The translations under genes were made by a program, and so were the position numbers. 64,000 nt of DNA from Ketobacter sp. MCCC 1A13808. GTDB lineage: Bacteria > Pseudomonadota > Gammaproteobacteria > Pseudomonadales > Ketobacteraceae. This document shows, in pieces, positions 18,834 through 28,084 of the stretch. The DNA is taken from NCBI RefSeq assembly GCF_009746715.1, contig NZ_VRKW01000001.1, positions 248,001 through 312,000 on the forward strand. Direction: 5' to 3'. Position 1 is the stretch's first letter; each line of letters starts with the position of its first letter. Under the pieces are notes generated by a model. That model worked only from the letters and a program-made list of their open reading frames with translations, did no database searches and was not told the origin of the DNA.

Positions 18834-19798
18834 GTGATCTTAGTCTTATCGGATCGGTATAAAACCACGCGGTTTCTGCCCTGCTCCTTCGCCTGATACA
18901 GCGCTTCATCCGCGTTCGAGATAAGCTCTTCCGGTGTTTTAAGATCCGGCGTAAGCTGCGCCAGGCCGATACTAGTGGAGATAGCAATGTCCTTGCCTTC
19001 GAACGGGATAAGGGTTTCGCACACCCGGCGACACAATCGTTGCGCGACCACTTCTGCCCCCTCCAAGTCTGTACTGGGCAGTAAAACACCGAACTCTTCA
19101 CCACCATAGCGACCCGCAACATCCGAATCACGCAATGACCGGGTAATCATCTGGGCAACTTCGACCAACACCTTATCGCCGCCAAGATGGCCATAAGTAT
19201 CATTGATGGATTTGAAGTGATCCAGATCAAAGAGCATCAGCGTCAGATCTTGCTGATAACGGTGGCTGCGGTTAAATTCTTCTGTGAGGCGCGCCTGCCA
19301 GTGGCTGCGGTTGAATAATTGGGTCAGACCGTCAGTGCGGCTCATCTGCTCCATCTTTTTCATCGCAGCCTGGTGCATACTGTGATAAATCGCTGTATCC
19401 GTAACATCGAAAATCATCACACAAACACTTTCCACTTCACCCTGGGCATCTTTGATCGGCATCAGTTTGATGTCCTGGAACATATACTCCATACCACTGG
19501 TGACCGGACGATTGTGCTTAAAAGTAAACAAGTGGGAGCGTTGTTCCCAGGAAGTAAACGCAAAGTTCTTGAGCATAAACACGCTCTTAATCTTGCGCGC
19601 AAACCACCGTTCAGGCAGATCAGGAAAGCGTTCAAACAGATTTTTACCCACCACCTCGACCGCTGACTGACCGCTATGGGCTACCATAAAACTGTTCCAG
19701 ATGACAACGTTCATATCCCGATCGAGAATAAAAACGCCGATGTTCGCGCGGTCTACGATATATTCGAGCAGTTCACGGGAGGCTTCAAACTTAGACAC
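18830..19798 (-). CDS. PAS-GGDEF diguanylate cyclase
   Basis: This 322-residue cytoplasmic protein makes c-di-GMP. An N-terminal PAS domain (about residues 10-135, IGVFILDRDMNVVIWN) is followed by a GGDEF domain (about 155-315). The active motif GGEEF is intact and an RxxD inhibitory site (RDSD) stands five residues before it, so product feedback is expected. The start is GTG at 19798, coupled to the upstream CheC-like gene by a TAGTG junction. It is third in a CheY-CheC-cyclase operon, so its activity probably responds to the state of that receiver or to the PAS ligand. Confidence 0.93.
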   Translation of the reverse strand: MSKFEASRELLEYIVDRANIGVFILDRDMNVVIWNSFMVAHSGQSAVEVVGKNLFERFPDLPERWFARKIKSVFMLKNFAFTSWEQRSHLFTFKHNRPVTSGMEYMFQDIKLMPIKDAQGEVESVCVMIFDVTDTAIYHSMHQAAMKKMEQMSRTDGLTQLFNRSHWQARLTEEFNRSHRYQQDLTLMLFDLDHFKSINDTYGHLGGDKVLVEVAQMITRSLRDSDVAGRYGGEEFGVLLPSTDLEGAEVVAQRLCRRVCETLIPFEGKDIAISTSIGLAQLTPDLKTPEELISNADEALYQAKEQGRNRVVLYRSDKTKIT

Positions 19799-20433
19799 TA
19801 AAGATCTTCCAGTAAGCGATCCAATGCGGTCTTAACGACTTGTATAGAGTCTCCGGGCATCAGCAAAAACATCGTACAGCTGAAGGAACGGTCTTCAAGC
19901 GTATAGGATATTTCAACTAACAGAGCGTGATCCCAAGAGGTCGCTTCCTGCTCCAGCAACTCGGCGATCGGTAAATGCTGCCCCATGATATTGGGCGGCG
20001 AGAAGCCCAGTTCCACTTCCATCTGCTGGCCAATTCCATTGAGGCAGGCGCCATTCAAAATGTTGGTTACGTCCAGCAATAATTCTTTTTCAGTGGCGGG
20101 TGTCAGCTGTTCGTCATAGGCAAGCAGGTCGGCCAACTCCTTGAACGAGCTGTCAGTGAAAACCACAATGGCTTCACCGCGAATACCTGACCCGGTATCC
20201 AGCTGATAAAAGCCCTGGCTCACGCCGGACACCGTCACCTGATGCCCGCCCACCATGGACTCGAGTTCAATATTCAGCTTGTCACGGCTAACCAGGCGAA
20301 TTCTGGGTACCGACAAATGAATAAACACTTCCAGGAACCGCGCCAGGGAATCACCAGCCTGTCCCATTGCGACATTAACGACTTCCTGTAGGCAGTCCCG
20401 CTGATCCTCTGACAGTGCCAACGTAGTATTCAT
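19798..20433 (-). CDS. CheC-like phosphatase of a CheY-type receiver
   Basis: The 211-residue protein matches the CheC/FliY/CheX phosphatase pattern. The first active-site motif D-x3-E-x2-N-x22-P is exact (D13, E17, N20, P43). A second, slightly changed copy (E-x3-D-x2-N-x22-P, with DVTNILNG) lies near residues 100-130. In characterised systems the Glu/Asn pair hydrolyses CheY phosphate. No CheD, CheA or MCP is nearby. It overlaps the CheY-like gene by an ATGA junction. Product is inferred from motifs; two potential active centres remain. Confidence 0.82.
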   Translation of the reverse strand: MNTTLALSEDQRDCLQEVVNVAMGQAGDSLARFLEVFIHLSVPRIRLVSRDKLNIELESMVGGHQVTVSGVSQGFYQLDTGSGIRGEAIVVFTDSSFKELADLLAYDEQLTPATEKELLLDVTNILNGACLNGIGQQMEVELGFSPPNIMGQHLPIAELLEQEATSWDHALLVEISYTLEDRSFSCTMFLLMPGDSIQVVKTALDRLLEDL

Positions 20434-20795
20434 AACAAACCATACTTCTTCAGGACTTCCTGAAGCTTGTTGCCATCAACGGGCTTTTTAATAAAATCCA
20501 AGGCACCTAACGCCATCACCCGCTCTCTTGCCTCGGGTTGAATATCGGCTGAAATAACGATGACAACGCACTTGTGTCCTTCCTTTTTAACATTTTCCAG
20601 AACACTATAACCATCCATCTCGGGCATGGTTAAGTCCAGGAACACCATCTCTCCTTTTCCGGTACGAATGGCCTCGAGCCCTTCCACTCCATTGCAGGCC
20701 ATAGTCACGTCCACATCCCAGCCCTCCGGCAAAGAACGCCTGACCTGCTTTCGGGCCATCGCAGAATCATCGCAGATTAATAACGGTATGGACAT
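20430..20795 (-). CDS. Stand-alone CheY-like response regulator
   Basis: A single receiver domain of 121 residues: acidic pair D9/D10, phospho-acceptor D54 in VFLDLTMPEMDG, conserved Ser in VIVISADIQ and Lys in FIKKPVDG. There is no output domain, so it must act by protein contact or as a phosphate sink. I chose the ATG at 20795 because AAGGAG lies 5 nt upstream; a longer in-frame start at 20843 would add 16 unconserved residues. First gene of the CheY-CheC-cyclase operon. A TTGATC/TATACT pair about 70-95 nt upstream is a possible promoter, but its 15-nt spacing is short. Confidence 0.92.
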   Translation of the reverse strand: MSIPLLICDDSAMARKQVRRSLPEGWDVDVTMACNGVEGLEAIRTGKGEMVFLDLTMPEMDGYSVLENVKKEGHKCVVIVISADIQPEARERVMALGALDFIKKPVDGNKLQEVLKKYGLL

Positions 20796-20811
20796 GCTAC
20801 TCCTTCTATCA

Positions 20812-20844
20812 ATTGGGCCCACAAACGAGAAAGTGGGCGCCAAT
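20812..20844 (-). other. Leader stem-loop just upstream of the CheY-like gene
   Basis: ATTGG and GCCCAC pair with GTGGGC and CCAAT around a 10-nt A-rich loop, giving 11 pairs with one bulged base. It ends 17 nt before the start codon, next to the AAGGAG ribosome-binding site. No T run follows, so it is not a terminator. It may stabilise the leader or affect translation. Confidence 0.45.
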
Positions 20845-20952
20845 TTATCAAATTCCTATTCAGTATAGCCGGTTTCCTATCCGATCAAGGGGTAATACCT
20901 GCACAGAGCAAAATAATTACGTACTTACAGCCACTTGAGGCGGACTGGAGTG

Positions 20953-20982
20953 CAAAAAACCCGCGTAAAATAGCGGGTTTTT
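20953..20982 (-). terminator. Terminator downstream of fumarase
   Basis: AAAAACCCGC and GCGGGTTTTT form a strong stem with an AT-rich loop. Read on the minus strand it lies 28 nt after the fumarase stop and continues into a T run. It is symmetrical enough to work in both directions. Confidence 0.85.
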
Positions 20983-21009
20983 GTCGGACGATAGCGGCCT
21001 AATACCGGG

Positions 21010-22527
21010 CTATTCCTCGGAAACCGGGATCTTCCCGATTTTAGCCTGCCAGAGCTTGGGGGCGGTGTTGTGCACTGAGGTGCCAGCGCTGTCCACCGCT
21101 ACGGTGACGGGCATGTCCTCAACCACAAATTCGTGGATCGCTTCCATTCCCAGCTCCTCAAAAGCGACGATGCGGGACTTTCGGATCGCTTTCGAAACCA
21201 GATAAGCTGCACCGCCTACGGCCATCAGGTAGACCGCTTTGTGCTGCTTAATCGCTTCGATTGCGAGCGGACCGCGCTCGGCTTTACCCACCATACCCAA
21301 AAGCCCGGTTTGAGCCAGCATGGTTTCCGTAAATTTATCCATACGGGTTGCGGTAGTGGGCCCGGCAGGCCCCACGACTTCTTCCCGCACCGGATCGACC
21401 GGACCGACGTAATAGATAAACTTGCCTTTGAAATCTACCGGCAGAGTTTCGCCCTTATTCAACATATCCACCATACGTTTGTGGGCGGCATCACGGCCGG
21501 TCAGCAGGGTGCCGTTCAACAACAGCGTGTCGCCCGGTTTCCAGCTCAGCACGTCTTCCGGCGTGATGGTATCCAGATTCACCCGGATCGCGCTGTCGCC
21601 ACCGGCTGAAGAAATGTCAGGCCAGTCCTCCAGTCTGGGTACTGGCAACTCGGCAATACCGCTGCCATCCAGCTCAAAATGCACGTGCCGGGTTGCAGCG
21701 CAATTCGGAATCAGCGCCACAGGTAACGACGCGGCATGAGTGGGATAATCCTTAATTTTGATATCCACGACCGTCGTGAGCCCCCCCAAACCCTGCGCAC
21801 CAATACCCAGTGCGTTCACTTTGTCATACAGTTCCAGACGTAATTCTTCAACCCGGTTTTGCGGACCTCGCTTCATCAGGTCATGAATGTCAATCGGATC
21901 CATCAGGGACTCTTTCGCCAGCACCATGGCTTTTTCAGCGGTACCGCCAATCCCGATACCTAACATACCCGGAGGACACCAGCCTGCCCCCATAGTGGGA
22001 ACGGTTTTGAGTACCCAGTCGACGATACTGTCGCTGGGATTGAGCATGGCCATTTTTGATTTGTTTTCCGATCCGCCACCCTTCGCCGCTATGTGCACGT
22101 CTACGGTATCACCGGCAACGATTTCGTAATGAATGACGGCCGGCGTATTGTCTTTGGTGTTCGATCGCGCCCCCGCAGGATCCGCCAGAATGGACGCACG
22201 AAGTACATTGTCGGGGTGATTATAGGCTTGCCTCACTCCTTCGTTCACCATATCAGTAACACTCATTCTGGCATCCCATTGGACATTCATGCCCACCTTC
22301 AGGAACACCGTCACAATGCCTGTGTCCTGGCAAATAGGACGGTGACCTTCGGCACACATACGGGAGTTAATCAGAATTTGCGCCATGGCATCTTTAGCAG
22401 CCTTGGACTCTTCCTGCTCATACGCTTCGGTGACGGCTTTGATAAAATCGGTCGGGTGGTAATAAGAAATATATTGCAGGCTATCTGCAATACTCTGGAT
22501 AAAATCGTCCTGGCGAATAACGGCCAT
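21010..22527 (-). CDS. fumA: Class I fumarate hydratase ([4Fe-4S])
   Basis: The 505-residue enzyme interconverts fumarate and malate in the TCA cycle with an oxygen-labile iron-sulfur cluster. Cluster cysteines are expected in ICQDTGIVTVF near residue 65, in WCPPGMLGIGIGGTAEKA and in PNCAATRH. The C-terminal beta domain contains YYVGPVDPVREEVVGPAGPTT. Length and order match the one-polypeptide alpha-beta class I form. It is alone in its transcription unit, with a terminator downstream. The gene symbol follows Pseudomonas/E. coli use; fumA and fumB types cannot be told apart here. Confidence 0.95.
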   Translation of the reverse strand: MAVIRQDDFIQSIADSLQYISYYHPTDFIKAVTEAYEQEESKAAKDAMAQILINSRMCAEGHRPICQDTGIVTVFLKVGMNVQWDARMSVTDMVNEGVRQAYNHPDNVLRASILADPAGARSNTKDNTPAVIHYEIVAGDTVDVHIAAKGGGSENKSKMAMLNPSDSIVDWVLKTVPTMGAGWCPPGMLGIGIGGTAEKAMVLAKESLMDPIDIHDLMKRGPQNRVEELRLELYDKVNALGIGAQGLGGLTTVVDIKIKDYPTHAASLPVALIPNCAATRHVHFELDGSGIAELPVPRLEDWPDISSAGGDSAIRVNLDTITPEDVLSWKPGDTLLLNGTLLTGRDAAHKRMVDMLNKGETLPVDFKGKFIYYVGPVDPVREEVVGPAGPTTATRMDKFTETMLAQTGLLGMVGKAERGPLAIEAIKQHKAVYLMAVGGAAYLVSKAIRKSRIVAFEELGMEAIHEFVVEDMPVTVAVDSAGTSVHNTAPKLWQAKIGKIPVSEE

Positions 22528-22572
22528 GGCCTACTCCTCTCTGTGTCTTTCTGACCTGTGATGGCCGCTATT

Positions 22573-23553
22573 TTATCCCATATGACGGGCTAATTCACCC
22601 GCCAACTTGCGCGCCCCTTTCGGGTGCAAATCAAGAAAACTCAATAACTTGGAATGGAATAATTGGGGCTTTTCGAGATGACAGAAATGCCCAGCACCCA
22701 TTATCCGGTAAAGTTCGACCGGCGCAGAGAAATCCTGCTCTCTTAAGCTGTACTCAAATAAGCGGGTGTCGATGCAGCCGTCACGGTCCCCGCACACCAT
22801 CAACGTAGGCACACTGATACGGGTCTTCAATGCCTTCATCGCACGCCCGTGTTCAGCATCGAATACGTTGAAGAGGCAACGATAATAAGCCAGCACCGCC
22901 GTCCGAGAATCAGCGGATTGAAGGGATTCCAGCACGGCATCTAATAGTTGCTCAGGCGCTTGCCAACCCGGAGACCAACGTCGCCAAAGCGCTTTGACCA
23001 AGGCTCCGTCCTTTGCTTGCAGTGACCATTCTGCCAGCCCCCGGATTTGAAAAAACAACATGTACCAGGATTTTAAGAATTGTGAAGGCCGTTTAAGCAA
23101 CGCCTTTAAGCCGCCCGGCAAGGAGGGAATAGCAATACTGGACATAGAGAATAACCGGTCAGGATAGCGCGCCGCGACAAACCAGGCGGTAACCGCCCCC
23201 CAATCATGGCCGATAAGATGAGCCCGCTCTTCACCCACCCGGTCGATCCAGCTAACCAGGTTTTGTGCTAGATCGGTGGGAAAGTACCGGCCTTCGGGAT
23301 CGACGCTACTGGCTTCATACCCGGGCATCACCGGCACCAGCACCCGGTAACCGGCCTCTACCAACTCCGGTATCAACAGGTGGTAACTGAGGCAGGAATC
23401 CGGGAAGCCATGCAAGCAAATGACCAGAGGGCCGGGACCATCCCAGAAGTGCGCAGTATAGGTTTTTTTTTCGCAGACATTTTTTAGTATTTGCGGTTTA
23501 ATTCCATTAACCGGCACAAAACCAGGGGGCTTTTCAGAGGGCTTTAAAGACAT
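22573..23553 (-). CDS. Alpha/beta hydrolase, epoxide-hydrolase-like
   Basis: A 326-residue alpha/beta hydrolase. Oxyanion motif LHGFPDSCLSYH is near residue 50. The nucleophile elbow GHDWGA puts Asp, not Ser, in the nucleophile position, as in epoxide hydrolases and haloalkane dehalogenases. The acid is probably in VCGDRDGCIDTR and the base in GAGHFCHLEKP. A cap region lies between about residues 140 and 220. Substrate unknown. It is divergent from the PilZ-like gene, with 45 nt between the starts, so both promoters must share a very small space. Confidence 0.85.
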   Translation of the reverse strand: MSLKPSEKPPGFVPVNGIKPQILKNVCEKKTYTAHFWDGPGPLVICLHGFPDSCLSYHLLIPELVEAGYRVLVPVMPGYEASSVDPEGRYFPTDLAQNLVSWIDRVGEERAHLIGHDWGAVTAWFVAARYPDRLFSMSSIAIPSLPGGLKALLKRPSQFLKSWYMLFFQIRGLAEWSLQAKDGALVKALWRRWSPGWQAPEQLLDAVLESLQSADSRTAVLAYYRCLFNVFDAEHGRAMKALKTRISVPTLMVCGDRDGCIDTRLFEYSLREQDFSAPVELYRIMGAGHFCHLEKPQLFHSKLLSFLDLHPKGARKLAGELARHMG

Positions 23554-23598
23554 AACCTTTCATCCTAATAAGCAAGAATCCATAAGGACAGTATTAAC

Positions 23599-25158
23599 AT
23601 GAACGGCGTACCGCCACTAGTAATGAAATTACCGGCCACGGAACAAACGCAACATATTTTACTGGAAACTGACGCCCGTAAGATCAACGCTGAGATAGAA
23701 CATTTACCTTACGCCGACGCCGCCACTGCACTGACAATGGCCTACCGGCGCCTGTACACCCTAAACCGGTTTTCTATGCCCCCGGCTAAACGCTTTAAGG
23801 CCGCGCAACCGTTCCATAATGCGTTCGTACGCTTTGTGGCACATTATCGCAGCCGGATCAGCGGCCGGTTTCATGCCCAGGACACCGACAGAAACGAATT
23901 GGATCTGCTATTAAACTTCATGCTCGAATTGGGTTACGCCTATAAACACCTGATTCAGGACACCCTTTACGCCGGGAAAAATCACGGCAGACAAATCAAT
24001 GGCATCGCCAGCGTAATCTATATGGCAGTGTTGTACTCCTACTACTACAGCCTTTTCTCTTATAACCGGGGCCGATTGCTCGGCCCCGGACATTGGGTGG
24101 AATTCCACTGGCTGTACGCATTGGCCTGTGACACCGGCACCGAAAACGACACCGTCCCTGATCCGCACACCCACTCCTCCACCGTAGAGAATGTTTATAA
24201 AAAAGCGCTGCTCCTGGGCATCAGCTCACCCTACACCCGGGCAGCCGATGAGCAATGGCATAGTGCTGACTACCTGGAACGACATGCGCGACTGGTCAGC
24301 TTATACCCGCCGCCGGATGCTCATTTTTTACAGGAAGCCTATAGCGTGTCACCGGAGTGTACTTCTTCCGCCTTCATTCCCGGCTCACAGTTCCAGGTTC
24401 ATCCGCAAACAAAGCTGCTCGATAATGGCAGGCTTCTGGATACATTGCATAAGCAGATTCAGGGTTTAAAACGAGGAGAGCCACTGCGCACGGCCGGACT
24501 GAAGAACGTGCAGCGCGACCAGGCTGTGCAACTTCTTACAACGTTGTTCGATACCTGGTCACGGTCTTCTACTCGCAGAGATGAACGCCGTGTATCCAAT
24601 GAGCAAATAGGTCTGGTATGGGGCTTGGATAACATTTGCATTATGCTTGATCCGGATCAAAGGAGAATGGCCGCTATCCGCAATTCTGGTGCCGGGACGG
24701 ATAGGCGAGCCTGGTCAGTCGCAAACGATGAAAGCCCCAATGGGTTCTGTGTACGAATCAAAGAGGGTAGCCCGAGCTACCCCGAAACGGGCCAGATCGT
24801 CGCGCTGATTCGCGAACACCAAGGCCGTAAGAGTCTGGAAATGGGTATGGTCAAATGGGCCGCCATCAGCCGCGACGACATCGCCAGATGTGGTATTGAG
24901 CGACTGCGTGGAAACGCGAAAAAAGTCAGCTTGCGATCCAATGACGAGTTGATATCGGAGCGCAATGGATTGTTGATCTTAAGGAAGCTGACGAGCAAAA
25001 CCCTGGAGCGGCAAGTGGTGGTACCAAACGGTGCCATTAAACCCCAGAATACCGTCAGCCTGCTGCCGAGCGGCGAGAGTCATTGCTCCGATTTTAAAGT
25101 AGATAGCTTAATATTGAAGACCCGCAATGTGGATGTATTTAAAGTCGAGCTGTTGTGA
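23599..25158 (+). CDS. Probable c-di-GMP receptor with PilZ-like motifs and large helical N-terminal domain
   Basis: The 519-residue protein has no obvious signal peptide or membrane segment. The N-terminal two thirds look helical and contain a Tyr-rich patch (VLYSYYYSLFSYNRG near residue 140). Residues 326-330 read RRDER, an RxxxR pattern, and residues 377-382 read DESPNG, a [D/N]xSxxG pattern followed by beta-like FCVRI. These are the two c-di-GMP contact motifs of PilZ domains. Here they are about 47 residues apart, longer than in YcgR-type PilZ. I do not recognise the full-length family. A c-di-GMP receptor role is an inference, supported by many GGDEF genes nearby. Confidence 0.6.
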   Translation: MNGVPPLVMKLPATEQTQHILLETDARKINAEIEHLPYADAATALTMAYRRLYTLNRFSMPPAKRFKAAQPFHNAFVRFVAHYRSRISGRFHAQDTDRNELDLLLNFMLELGYAYKHLIQDTLYAGKNHGRQINGIASVIYMAVLYSYYYSLFSYNRGRLLGPGHWVEFHWLYALACDTGTENDTVPDPHTHSSTVENVYKKALLLGISSPYTRAADEQWHSADYLERHARLVSLYPPPDAHFLQEAYSVSPECTSSAFIPGSQFQVHPQTKLLDNGRLLDTLHKQIQGLKRGEPLRTAGLKNVQRDQAVQLLTTLFDTWSRSSTRRDERRVSNEQIGLVWGLDNICIMLDPDQRRMAAIRNSGAGTDRRAWSVANDESPNGFCVRIKEGSPSYPETGQIVALIREHQGRKSLEMGMVKWAAISRDDIARCGIERLRGNAKKVSLRSNDELISERNGLLILRKLTSKTLERQVVVPNGAIKPQNTVSLLPSGESHCSDFKVDSLILKTRNVDVFKVELL

Positions 25159-25296
25159 AGCACCACTGCGCATAGAAATAAACAGCGGTGGCGGGCTCGG
25201 GTAGCAGAAGTTACACTAAGCGGCGTCAATATCGGGTCAAAGCGACCAGCTCCAAGGCCGCTTTCTATCGGGCATCAGAGAACCAATTATTCATAG

Positions 25297-28071
25297 ATGA
25301 ATTATATAAAAGCAGCCGGAGCGCTGACTGGATTTGTTTTGCTAGCATTGTTTTGCTTCACTGCTTCCGCACAAGCCCAAATTCAAATAGAAGGAACGCC
25401 CAATCCATTCGCTCTTTCCTATTGGGTGGACAGCTCTGCTGCCATTGCGGATTTTGAGCGCCTGCCAGACCCGGTCTCGTTTGAACAGGAATCAGAATGG
25501 CTGGGCGTTTCGCCGGGGTGGCATCCCGCTTCCGACAGCTCGCTCAATTTCGGTATTATACCGGATGCCGTCTGGCTCAAACTGGAACTGGGTAGCACAC
25601 CAGAACCAACCCCCAGGTTATTGGAAATTGCCAACCACAAAATCACGGATCTGAGCGCATTCGTCATAAAAAAACGCAATGGTGTATCGGTAATCCATCA
25701 GACCCTTCACCTCAGCGATAAAATACCAATCTCTCAGCGCCCTTATCCCTCGCGACATTTTGTCTTCCCAATCGAATTGACACCACAAACAGATACCACG
25801 ATTTATTTTCGCGTGCAGAATTTCTATCCCATGAAATTGCCCATCTCCCTCTGGAGCCCTGTGCAACTGGAGCGGCAGAACGAATCGCGAATACTATTTC
25901 AGGGAATTTACTTTGGCGTAGTGCTGATCATGGCGATCTACAATCTGTGTATTTATTTTTTTGTCAAAGACAAAAGCTACGGCACTTATAGTTTGTTTAT
26001 CCTGTGCCTGGCCGGGTTTATCATGGTGGACCGGGGATTGGCAATCCAGTACCTATGGCCGGAAAATCCGGGGCTCGATTTCCAGATGGCCATCTTTTTC
26101 ACCGCGCTAGGTTCGGCCATCAGTGTCCCATTCACCATCCACTTTCTATCTCTGCATACCCATGCCCCCAAAATCGCTTCTGCCCTACGCTATTTGTGCG
26201 CTCTCTGGATAATCATAACCGTCCTGTCCGTTATCTATCCCCCTGACTGGTTGCTTTATTTGGTGGTTGCTTTACTACCACCAGGCAGTGTTACGTTATT
26301 GGCCATTGGCGTCCTGATGTGGAAGAAAGGGGTGCCTGCAGCACCCTACTATACGACAGCCTGGTTTGTACTGATCGCAGCAATCGCCGTTTTTGATGCC
26401 TATTTAGTGGGTTGGTTACCGGTATCTATCTTTACCGAATATTCATTACAGGCAGGCAATATGATTGAAGTGACCCTGCTTTCTTTAGGGCTTGCATACC
26501 GTATTAAATCCCTGGATCGGGAAAAGCGCGAAGCAGATTTGCTTAGCCAAACTAAAAGTGAATTTCTGGCCACTATGAGTCACGAGATTCGCACACCAAT
26601 GAATGGTATTTTGGGTATGGCTGAATTGCTGCGTGACACCAAGCTGAATACCCAGCAGTCTACTTATCTGAACACCATACTCAGCTCCGGAACCACGTTA
26701 ATGACAGTTCTGAACGACATACTTGATTTTTCGAAAATCGATGCCGGCAGGCTGGAGCTGGAGGAGGTGTCATTCAACATCAGGCGTTTGGTTGATGACA
26801 CCGCAGGGGTGTTCGCCATGAAAGCACCGGAAAAGAACCTGTTCTACAATGTCTATATTTCTCCCCGGGTGCCAGCCAGAATTTTAGGCGATCCGGTTCG
26901 ACTTCGTCAGATACTGACCAATCTAATCAGTAACGCGTTTAAATTCACTTTGGAAGGGGAAGTGATCCTATATGTGGACAGCGACCGGGAGGGGGGAAAA
27001 ATACGTTTTAAGGTTTGTGATAGCGGAATAGGCATTGCACCCGATAAATACAATACCATTTTCGAACAGTTTACCCAGGCCGAACGAGCCACCAGCCGAC
27101 ACTTTGGCGGCACTGGTCTGGGGTTGACCATCTGCAAAAGCTTTATTGAGTTAATGGGTGGGGAGATTGGTCTTGAGAGTAAACCTGGCGCGGGATCTAC
27201 TTTTTGGTTCCAGTTACCGTTAAAGGAAGCCGTCCCATTTGGTTCGGTCAATGAAAGCGATTTGGCGGCCAAAGCCCGCGATCTGGATATTCTGTTGGTC
27301 TCGCCGGATACCCGTTTTATTGAACAGATCGAAGACTATCAACAAATCTGGCATTTTAATATGGTCACCGCACCCGCCGTGCATCAGACCATCACGCTCT
27401 GTAACGGCCGCACCAAACCGTTCCAATTTATTATGCTGGACCAATATTGCGAAGATTTTTCCGCGGAAAGCTTCAACAAGCTGCTGATAAAACAGCCCTG
27501 GGCGCAACAATCGCAGTTTATGCTGGCGGTAAAGCCTGGCTTTGATCGTAGCCAATTAAACTCGAACGAATCGCCTTTAAGCTTTGAAGAATTCCCCGTC
27601 AGCATTACCCGCCTGCAGTTGAAAATGGGTGAAATCATGGGCTTTAGCAAACTGGTACAATCCGCCCCAAAAGCGCAGAAATTATTAAAACAGGCGCGGG
27701 TTCTGGTGGTCGATGATAATCCGGTGAATACCCTGGTCGTAACCGGCTACTTGAGAAAGTTGGGCATTGAACCCAGCGTTGCTGAAACCGGTAGTGAGGC
27801 GCTAACGATCGTTTTCAATTCGCCTACCCGTTTTGATCTAATTCTGATGGACTGCGAGATGCCGCTGATAGACGGCTATCAAGCCACCCGGGACATACGC
27901 CAGTGGGAGTCGGACAATGGCTTCTTACCCCAGCCTATTTGTGCCCTGAGTGCCCATGCAATGGCCGCAAGCAGAGAGAAATGTTTCTCTTCGGGCATGA
28001 ACGGATTTTTGTCAAAGCCCATTGTGTTCCCGGAATTAAAAGCCACATTGGAACAATATTGCATTGCTTAG
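25297..28071 (+). CDS. Hybrid sensor histidine kinase, 7TM-DISM type, with degenerate and intact receivers
   Basis: This 924-residue membrane kinase starts with a signal peptide (to about residue 28). An extracellular 7TMR-DISMED2-like domain (about 40-190) is followed by seven membrane helices (about 200-405). HisKA has phospho-acceptor H429 in SHEIRTPMNG; HATPase motifs are NLISNAFKF, DSGIGIAPD and GGTGLGLTI. Next is a receiver-like region (about 660-780) without the acidic pair, then an intact C-terminal receiver with D852 in LMDCEMPLIDGY. No HPt is present, so phosphate probably passes to an unlinked HPt. The gap before it (25159-25296) shows no gene. Confidence 0.92.
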   Translation: MNYIKAAGALTGFVLLALFCFTASAQAQIQIEGTPNPFALSYWVDSSAAIADFERLPDPVSFEQESEWLGVSPGWHPASDSSLNFGIIPDAVWLKLELGSTPEPTPRLLEIANHKITDLSAFVIKKRNGVSVIHQTLHLSDKIPISQRPYPSRHFVFPIELTPQTDTTIYFRVQNFYPMKLPISLWSPVQLERQNESRILFQGIYFGVVLIMAIYNLCIYFFVKDKSYGTYSLFILCLAGFIMVDRGLAIQYLWPENPGLDFQMAIFFTALGSAISVPFTIHFLSLHTHAPKIASALRYLCALWIIITVLSVIYPPDWLLYLVVALLPPGSVTLLAIGVLMWKKGVPAAPYYTTAWFVLIAAIAVFDAYLVGWLPVSIFTEYSLQAGNMIEVTLLSLGLAYRIKSLDREKREADLLSQTKSEFLATMSHEIRTPMNGILGMAELLRDTKLNTQQSTYLNTILSSGTTLMTVLNDILDFSKIDAGRLELEEVSFNIRRLVDDTAGVFAMKAPEKNLFYNVYISPRVPARILGDPVRLRQILTNLISNAFKFTLEGEVILYVDSDREGGKIRFKVCDSGIGIAPDKYNTIFEQFTQAERATSRHFGGTGLGLTICKSFIELMGGEIGLESKPGAGSTFWFQLPLKEAVPFGSVNESDLAAKARDLDILLVSPDTRFIEQIEDYQQIWHFNMVTAPAVHQTITLCNGRTKPFQFIMLDQYCEDFSAESFNKLLIKQPWAQQSQFMLAVKPGFDRSQLNSNESPLSFEEFPVSITRLQLKMGEIMGFSKLVQSAPKAQKLLKQARVLVVDDNPVNTLVVTGYLRKLGIEPSVAETGSEALTIVFNSPTRFDLILMDCEMPLIDGYQATRDIRQWESDNGFLPQPICALSAHAMAASREKCFSSGMNGFLSKPIVFPELKATLEQYCIA

Positions 28072-28084
28072 TTTTGCGGGCAGA

